A DNA stretch of 19,576 bases from Actinomycetales bacterium (GTDB taxonomy: Bacteria; Actinomycetota; Actinomycetes; Actinomycetales; BWSM-131), in assembly GCA_030149025.1 (NCBI GenBank), contig JASBSH010000434.1, forward strand, positions 1-19,576. Direction: 5' to 3'. This document shows, one piece after another, positions 14,852 through 19,576 of this stretch. A program made the translations under genes and the position numbers. Each line of letters opens with the position of its first letter. The stretch's first letter is position 1. The notes beneath the pieces were generated by a model. It did not search any database and was not told where the DNA came from. It saw nothing but the letters and a program-made list of their open reading frames with translations.

Positions 14852-16933
14852 CTAGCGGTCCGGCGGCTCCTGTCCGCGTGCCGGGGCCGAGAAGCCAAGG
14901 GCCGTGGCCAGAACGGCCGCGGCTGCTGCGGCGGGGACCGCAACCACCTCGTCGTCGCGGCTGTCGCCTGCCGTTCCAGCACCGCCCGGGTCGTCAAGGA
15001 GCTGGTCGTCGACCGCGACGACGATCCCCGCGGCCCGCCATTGCGGCAGCATCGACCATGGACCGTCGGGGGTCGAGCGTCGTACCCAGGCGACGACACT
15101 GATCCCTGCCTCGACGAGGATGCGGGCCTGCTCCAGCCCGTCCTGACCGTGCGCGGTGCCGGCCAGAGGGAGCCCGTCCTCCAGTACCACGTGCGTGGCG
15201 CTGCCAAGCAGCCATCGGAGCTCCTCCGACTGCCAGACCAGGTCCCGGCGGTACGTCTCTCGCGTCACGGCTCGGTCCACGGCTGGGTCACCGCGCCGGC
15301 GTCCGAGCATGCTGGTGGTGACCGTTGCGCCGGGGAGCAGCGATCGCAGCTCCCCGGCCACGGCCGAGACGCGACCGTCGAGGTTTAAAGGACCGAGCAC
15401 GAGGTGCGGGTCGTCAAGCGTCCGGTCCCGGTACACCGGCCTCTCACGAAGGGACAGCGGCACGGGACGGTCCGCTGTCCCCGGAAGCGGACCGAGCATC
15501 CTGGTGTACACGCGCTGCAGGACGCGCTCCTGGGTGGCCCAGGAGAAGTCCTCCTGCACCTGCGGGTCGAGGACTCGTTTCCGGTAGCCGTCCAGGTCCT
15601 CCAGCACCGTGCGCACCGCGCGGCTGAGGCTCTTCGGGTCACCGGGGGTGAACGTCTCACCGAGCCGCCGGCTGCGGACGACGCTGCCGAGACTACGAAG
15701 GTCGCTGGCCACGACGGGCACGCCGGCAGCCACGAACTCGAACAGCTTGTTGGGCAACGTCAGCTCGTGGTTGAGCCATCCTCCGACCATCGGCACCAGC
15801 CCGACGTCGACCGATGAGAGGAAGGCCACGACCTGGCCCGGCTCGACCGGGTCCACGAAGTGCACCCGCTCGGCGAGGCCCTGCTCCCGGACGTGCTCGG
15901 CCAGCTGCAGGACCGGCCTGGTGCGACTGTGGGGGACGCACACGACGGCGAGATGCACGCCCGGCAGGTCATGGAGAGCGGCGATCGACGTGTCGATCCC
16001 GCGGACCTCCCGGATGATGCCGGCATACGCGATAAGAGGGACGCCGTCGGCGAGGCCGCAGACCTGGCGCAGGCCGACGGGTGACGGAGCCAGCTCGTCC
16101 GCCACGGGGACGTTCAGCACCACGTCGGGCCGGGGCAGACCGTGGCGAGCCGCGATCGCGTCCGCACTGGCCTCGCTGACGGCCAGCACCTGGTCGGCGG
16201 CGCCGACGTAGTGGGCCTCGTAGTCGGCCCATGCCGCGACGCTGCGTCTGGTGAACGCTCCGGTCACCGCCAGACCGGGGACGTACTCGTGGGCGTCGTA
16301 GACCACCTTGACGACGCGGCCGTTGCTCGCCGCTCGCCGGGCGGCGTGCACGGCCACTCCGAGGACGTGCATGTCGTGCGCGTGGACGACGTCCGGCTCC
16401 AGGGCGTCGATGACCGGCCCGTACCCGCGCTCCAGGTCGTCGACGAGGCCGTCGAGGTCCCGGCGCCAGGAGACGCCGAAGGTGGTCCCGTAGTAGAGCT
16501 CGTCGAACCGCTGCCAGGTCCTGCTCGTCTTCTCGTCCACCCAATGGGCCCAGCGTTCGGCGTAACCCGTTGCCCTGGCGGCCAGCTCGGCCGACCACGC
16601 CTGCGCGTGGGGCGCGTTCGCATCAGCCTCCGACATCTGCCGTGCCTCACGACGACGCTGAAGCAGCTGACGCGCCTCGTCGTTCGCGAGCCAGGCGGGC
16701 AGTGGACGGCGCGCCCGCCGCCGCGCCCGCTGCTCCAGTACCGCTGTGCGGATCTCGGGACTGACGGGAACCTTCAGGACCTGCACCGGGCCGAGCGGAC
16801 GGATGTCGCCGAACGGCCCCGTGGCACGACTGACGACCGTTACGTCCAGGCCGGCGCGCGCAAGGCCGAGTGCCTCACGCTTGACCCGCGTGTCATTGGT
16901 GATGTCACCCGCCACCAATGTCACCACGCGCAC
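14852..16933 (-). CDS. GT4 glycosyltransferase with extra C-terminal half domain
   Basis: This 693-residue protein has a full GT4 unit at 1-480: MRVVTLVAGDITNDTRVKRE, an Arg-rich helical insert (60-150), DVVHAHDMHVLG (181-192), VYDAHEYVPG, IAYAGIIREVRGID, FVDPVEPGQV and PNKLFEFVAAGVPVVASD (394-411, E399 at the donor site). Residues 505-640 add LVLGPLNLDGRVSAVAGELR, a LLPG segment, a THVVLEDGLPLAG stretch and ARILVEAGISVVAWVRRSTP. That layout resembles the N-terminal half of unit 2 in the double glycosyltransferase, without a donor half. The Ala-rich tail (664-682) could touch the membrane. It starts at GTG 16933, only 21 bases from the divergent epimerase start; no ribosome site fits and a leaderless mRNA is likely. 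Longer open frame upstream overlaps the epimerase and is discarded. An 89-base gap separates its TAG stop from the acetyltransferase start. Confidence 0.87.
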   Translation of the reverse strand: MRVVTLVAGDITNDTRVKREALGLARAGLDVTVVSRATGPFGDIRPLGPVQVLKVPVSPEIRTAVLEQRARRRARRPLPAWLANDEARQLLQRRREARQMSEADANAPHAQAWSAELAARATGYAERWAHWVDEKTSRTWQRFDELYYGTTFGVSWRRDLDGLVDDLERGYGPVIDALEPDVVHAHDMHVLGVAVHAARRAASNGRVVKVVYDAHEYVPGLAVTGAFTRRSVAAWADYEAHYVGAADQVLAVSEASADAIAARHGLPRPDVVLNVPVADELAPSPVGLRQVCGLADGVPLIAYAGIIREVRGIDTSIAALHDLPGVHLAVVCVPHSRTRPVLQLAEHVREQGLAERVHFVDPVEPGQVVAFLSSVDVGLVPMVGGWLNHELTLPNKLFEFVAAGVPVVASDLRSLGSVVRSRRLGETFTPGDPKSLSRAVRTVLEDLDGYRKRVLDPQVQEDFSWATQERVLQRVYTRMLGPLPGTADRPVPLSLRERPVYRDRTLDDPHLVLGPLNLDGRVSAVAGELRSLLPGATVTTSMLGRRRGDPAVDRAVTRETYRRDLVWQSEELRWLLGSATHVVLEDGLPLAGTAHGQDGLEQARILVEAGISVVAWVRRSTPDGPWSMLPQWRAAGIVVAVDDQLLDDPGGAGTAGDSRDDEVVAVPAAAAAAVLATALGFSAPARGQEPPDR

Positions 16934-16954
16934 AGGCGGTACGTTACCCGCACG
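16934..16954. promoter_or_regulatory. Bidirectional, nearly leaderless promoter between divergent starts
   Basis: Only 21 bases separate GTG 16933 (minus) from ATG 16955 (plus). The core GTACGTTAC carries TACGTT on the plus strand (16940-16945) and TAACGT on the minus strand (16946 down to 16941), both matching TAnnnT. Placing the last T at -7 puts the start sites at about 16952 (plus) and 16934 (minus). Leaders would then be about 3 and 1 bases, with no room for a Shine-Dalgarno site. The -35 regions would lie inside the opposite genes. Confidence 0.6.
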
Positions 16955-18058
16955 ATGAAGGTGCTCAGTGTGGTCGGTGCGCGACCCCAATTCGTCAAGC
17001 TCGCGCCGGTCGCGAGGGCGTTCGCCGGCGTCCCCGGCGCTCAGCACCGTGTCGTGCACACGGGCCAGCACTACGACGCGGACATGTCGGACGTCTTCTT
17101 CGCCGATCTGCACATCCCGGCTCCCGACGTGGAGCTGGGAGTGGGCCCGGGCACGCACGCGCAGCAGACGGCGGCCATGCTGACGGGCCTGGAGGAGGCG
17201 CTGCTGGCGGAGCGACCGGACTGGGTACTGGTGTACGGCGACACCAACAGCACTCTCGCGGGTGCTCTCGTGGCCGTGAAGCTCGGCATGCCTCTCGCGC
17301 ACCTGGAAGCGGGGCTGCGATCCTTCAACCGCCGGATGCCGGAGGAGCACAACCGGGTACTGACCGACCACGCCGCGGACCTGCTCCTCGCGCCGACGCA
17401 GGTCGCCCGGCAGCACCTCGGGGCCGAGGGGCTCGCCGAGCGGACGGTGGTGGTGGGCGACGTGATGGCCGACGTCTGCTTCCGGGTCCGGGACGCGGTC
17501 CTGGCCGATCCGCCGGAGCTTCCCGGCGTCGTCCCGGACGAGCCGTTCCTCCTGGCGACGATCCACCGCGCCGAGAACACCGACGACCCGCTGCGCCTGC
17601 GGCAGATCATGGGCGCCCTGTCCTGCCTGCCTCTCCCCGTGCTGTTACCGGTGCACCCGCGCCTGGCGCAACGTTGTCGTTCCCTGGGGGTCGACCTGAT
17701 GGGCGGTTCGCTGCGCCCGGTCGGCCCGCTCACCTACCCCCAAGCCGTGTTCGCGACCCTCTGCGCGCTGGGGGTGGTGACCGACTCAGGTGGTCTGCAG
17801 AAGGAGGCGTACTTGCTCGGGACGCCTTGCACGACATTGAGGTACGAGACGGAATGGGTGGAGACACTCGAGCACGGATGGAACGTGCTGGCCGGGGACC
17901 TTGCCGACCTGGACACGGTGGTGTCCCGCCCGGTGCCGCAGGAGGCGCGCGGCCATCCCTACGGCGACGGGCACTCCGCCGACCGAGTGGTCAGCGAGCT
18001 GTCCTCACGCCGCCGCCTTGCCCTCTCCCCAGGTGAGGCGGAGCACCTCACCGGCTAG
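16955..18058 (+). CDS. wecB: UDP-N-acetylglucosamine 2-epimerase family (WecB/WbpI), non-hydrolysing
   Basis: This 367-residue cytoplasmic GT-B-fold epimerase inverts C2 of a UDP-sugar through an elimination/addition mechanism. Motifs are VVGARPQFVKLAPV (6-19), HTGQHYDADMSDVFF (35-49), YGDTNSTLAG (94-103, D96), HLEAGLRSFNRRMPEEHNR (116-134, E118 and E131), ATIHRAENTDDP (201-212, H204), PVHPR and DSGGLQKEAYLLGTP (277-291). All the acid, base and UDP-binding positions of bacterial WecB are present. Alone it would make UDP-ManNAc. Beside the WbpB, WbpE and WbpD types it more likely acts last, converting UDP-GlcNAc3NAcA to UDP-ManNAc3NAcA (WbpI role). It is the only plus-strand gene amid a minus-strand block, and its last 54 bases overlap the convergent glycosyltransferase gene. 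Confidence 0.94.
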   Translation: MKVLSVVGARPQFVKLAPVARAFAGVPGAQHRVVHTGQHYDADMSDVFFADLHIPAPDVELGVGPGTHAQQTAAMLTGLEEALLAERPDWVLVYGDTNSTLAGALVAVKLGMPLAHLEAGLRSFNRRMPEEHNRVLTDHAADLLLAPTQVARQHLGAEGLAERTVVVGDVMADVCFRVRDAVLADPPELPGVVPDEPFLLATIHRAENTDDPLRLRQIMGALSCLPLPVLLPVHPRLAQRCRSLGVDLMGGSLRPVGPLTYPQAVFATLCALGVVTDSGGLQKEAYLLGTPCTTLRYETEWVETLEHGWNVLAGDLADLDTVVSRPVPQEARGHPYGDGHSADRVVSELSSRRRLALSPGEAEHLTG

Positions 18059-19132
18059 CTCGTCGTACTCGGCGACCCCGTCCAGCGTCGCCGCCGCCCA
18101 TCGGCGAGCAGCGCGACGAAGACGCTGCAGCTCCTCCGGGCGCCGGGCCCAACCCGTCAAGTAGTCAGACGCCTCCTGGGCCGTGCGGACGATCTGGCCA
18201 CCACCGGACGCGGCGATCAGCGGTGCAACACGCGGTAACGGGGTAGCGAGCACCGCCAGGCCGGCGGCCAGGTACTCGTAGACCTTCGTCGGGACCGCGT
18301 CTCGGAAGGCCGGGGTGTCGTCCAACAGGGCAAGCCCTACGGAGGCACCGGCGGCCACACGCCAGGACGCGGAGGGATTCAGACGTCCGTGAGCACGAAT
18401 ACGGGATGCGAGGTCGGGGTCGCGGAGTCGCTCACCGAGCCAGGCCTCCTCCTCCGCCGGCAGCGGCCCCACGAGGTCCAGGACCCACCCCGGAGACAGT
18501 GCGATGGCCTCGACCATGGGCTTCAGGCCGCGGGACCAGCGAAGATCCCCGACGTACACGGCTCTCAACCCGTCTGTCGGAGCATCGAGTACGGGCCGCA
18601 GGACGTCGTTGTCGGGCAGGTTACGTGTCACCAACCGTCGGCGGGACCTGGTGGATGTCGGAGGCAAGTGCTCGTCGGCCACCACTGTGAGGTCCGCGGT
18701 GCCCACGACAGCGGTGGCCATTCGTGCCACTGCCCGAGCCAGGTTGCCGACGAGTCCGAGCGCCCACGGCCGATCACGCAGGAGCGCCACGTAGTCCTCG
18801 TGCACGTCAGCAACCCATCGGCGTCGCCGCAGCCGGGCAGCGGCTGCACACCCGATGGCGCTGTCGGGGTCGAGGCTCATGAGCACCGCCCCCCTTGCCG
18901 ACCAGGGCAGTCCCAGAGCCAGCAGGAGCCTGCCTACGGGCCCACGTCTCGGGGTGGTACGCAGGTGCGCCCCCTCCGGCCCTCCTCCCGGGCCGCCGAG
19001 GCCGAGAACCTCGACTTGCAGCCCGGCCCGACGGAAGGCGGCGACGGCGCGATGCAGTCGCGCGTCCGCTACGTCATGTCCGGAGGTGACGATCGAGACG
19101 TCGACCGGCGGCTCCCGGTCTCTGCGGCCCAC
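18005..19132 (-). CDS. GT4-like glycosyltransferase
   Basis: This 375-residue cytoplasmic GT-B protein has an N-terminal half starting VDVSIVTSGHDVADARLHR with AFRRAGLQVEVLGL. VADVHEDYVALLRD (107-120) is the usual A/H-E-Y acceptor-side motif. TADLTVVADEHL, RAVYVGDLRWSRGL (190-203) and VPTKVYEYLAAGLAVLATPL (280-299) follow; E286 takes the donor-site role. This fits GT4 enzymes that extend lipid-linked glycans; sugar specificity is unknown. The start is GTG 19132, only 3 bases after the TAA of the ABC ATPase gene, with GGAGGA (19143-19148) 10 bases upstream. The two genes are one transcription unit. The 3' end overlaps the convergent epimerase by 54 bases. Confidence 0.87.
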   Translation of the reverse strand: MGRRDREPPVDVSIVTSGHDVADARLHRAVAAFRRAGLQVEVLGLGGPGGGPEGAHLRTTPRRGPVGRLLLALGLPWSARGAVLMSLDPDSAIGCAAAARLRRRRWVADVHEDYVALLRDRPWALGLVGNLARAVARMATAVVGTADLTVVADEHLPPTSTRSRRRLVTRNLPDNDVLRPVLDAPTDGLRAVYVGDLRWSRGLKPMVEAIALSPGWVLDLVGPLPAEEEAWLGERLRDPDLASRIRAHGRLNPSASWRVAAGASVGLALLDDTPAFRDAVPTKVYEYLAAGLAVLATPLPRVAPLIAASGGGQIVRTAQEASDYLTGWARRPEELQRLRRAARRWAAATLDGVAEYDELAGEVLRLTWGEGKAAA

Positions 19133-19135
19133 CGG

Positions 19136-19576
19136 TTACAGGTCCTCCATGGTGAAGGCGTCTTCGCCCACCTTGAGGAACTTCGTATAGGCGGCGATCA
19201 CCGGGTCCGGTTCGCCCTCCATCATCAGCTGCCCCTTGTGCAGCCAGATGGCGCGGTCACAGAGCTCGCGAACGCTGGCCATCGAGTGGGAGACCAGGAA
19301 CATGGCTCGTGCATGCGACATGAGCTCCTGCATCTTGGCTGCTGCCTTGTTCTTGAAGTGCGCATCGCCGGCCGACAGTGCTTCGTCGATCAGGAGGATG
19401 TCCGGCTCCATGTGCACGGAAACGGCGAAGGCCAGCCGGCTGAACATGCCGGAGGAGTACACCCGCATGGGCATGTCGATGAACTCGCCGAGCTCGGCGA
19501 ACTCGGTGATCTCGTCCGCGCGCTCCTCGACCTGCCGCCGGGACAGGCCGGCGGCGAGCCCCCCGAGGATGATGTT
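19136..19576 (-). CDS. ABC transporter ATP-binding protein, polysaccharide/teichoic-acid export type, 3' part
   Basis: The 146 C-terminal residues are present; the gene begins beyond the right edge of the window, so the Walker A motif is not seen. Visible motifs are the signature YSSGMFSRLAFAVSVH, Walker B with catalytic glutamate PDILLIDEALSAGD, and the switch histidine in FLVSHSMASVRELCDRAIWL. NIILGGLAAGLSRRQVEER near the edge and the SSGM signature are typical of Wzt, TagH and RfbE ATPases, which energise export of undecaprenyl-linked glycans across the membrane. The protein ends soon after the nucleotide-binding domain (KVGEDAFTMEDL). It therefore lacks the C-terminal sugar-binding domain of Wzt from E. 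coli O9a. The permease partner should lie to the right. It is followed after 3 bases by a glycosyltransferase gene. Confidence 0.93.
   Translation of the reverse strand, partial: NIILGGLAAGLSRRQVEERADEITEFAELGEFIDMPMRVYSSGMFSRLAFAVSVHMEPDILLIDEALSAGDAHFKNKAAAKMQELMSHARAMFLVSHSMASVRELCDRAIWLHKGQLMMEGEPDPVIAAYTKFLKVGEDAFTMEDL

Noticed and set aside
16934..17566. N-terminal extension of the 693-residue glycosyltransferase frame
   Set aside because: It would cover the epimerase start on the opposite strand and lacks GT sequence; the Rossmann strand starts at GTG 16933.

Overview
The window has very high GC content, strong G/C bias at third codon positions, many GTG starts and a leaderless-type promoter. 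It reads as the chromosome of a high-GC actinobacterium. Protein style (FG-GAP-tailed SpoIID/LytB protein, Arg/Ala-rich glycosyltransferases) would fit Micrococcales or Propionibacteriales, but I cannot fix the genus. The window is a cell-envelope polysaccharide locus with the tail of one housekeeping gene at its left edge.

Layout. 1-300 (+): 3' end of a CoA-transferase beta subunit. 311-2035 (+): polytopic GT-C-like membrane protein. 2025-5642 (-): two secreted cell-wall proteins with different catalytic N-termini (a LAS/M15-like metallopeptidase fold and a SpoIID/LytB domain) but the same FG-GAP propeller repeats. 5753-7039 (-): nucleotide-sugar 6-dehydrogenase. 7149-9519 (+): a GT4 glycosyltransferase and an overlapping unrecognised protein. 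9510-14762 (-): a tightly coupled chain of acetyltransferase, aminotransferase, Gfo/Idh oxidoreductase and a double-domain glycosyltransferase. 14852-16933 (-): GT4 with an extra C-terminal half domain. 16955-18058 (+): UDP-GlcNAc 2-epimerase. 18005-19132 (-): another GT4. 19136-19576 (-): 3' part of an ABC ATPase of the polysaccharide/teichoic-acid export type. No intergenic gap exceeds about 110 bases. I saw no tRNA, rRNA, CRISPR array or insertion sequence.

How it works together. Five enzymes match, by family, every step of the WbpA-WbpB-WbpE-WbpD-WbpI route from UDP-GlcNAc to UDP-2,3-diacetamido-2,3-dideoxymannuronic acid, known from Pseudomonas and Bordetella. Four or more cytoplasmic glycosyltransferases would build a glycan containing that sugar. 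The ABC ATPase, whose permease would lie outside the window, would export it. The GT-C-like protein could modify it outside the membrane, and the two secreted FG-GAP proteins could remodel peptidoglycan during its placement. The sugar assignment rests on family identity and co-occurrence. The link between the wall hydrolases and the glycan is inference from position.

Most notable: a half-glycosyltransferase module that seems to recur, by eye, in three proteins in different arrangements; a 21-base divergent gap with overlapping -10 elements on both strands that would give nearly leaderless mRNAs; a probable CTG start; and a perfect 13+13 inverted repeat at a convergent gene junction.
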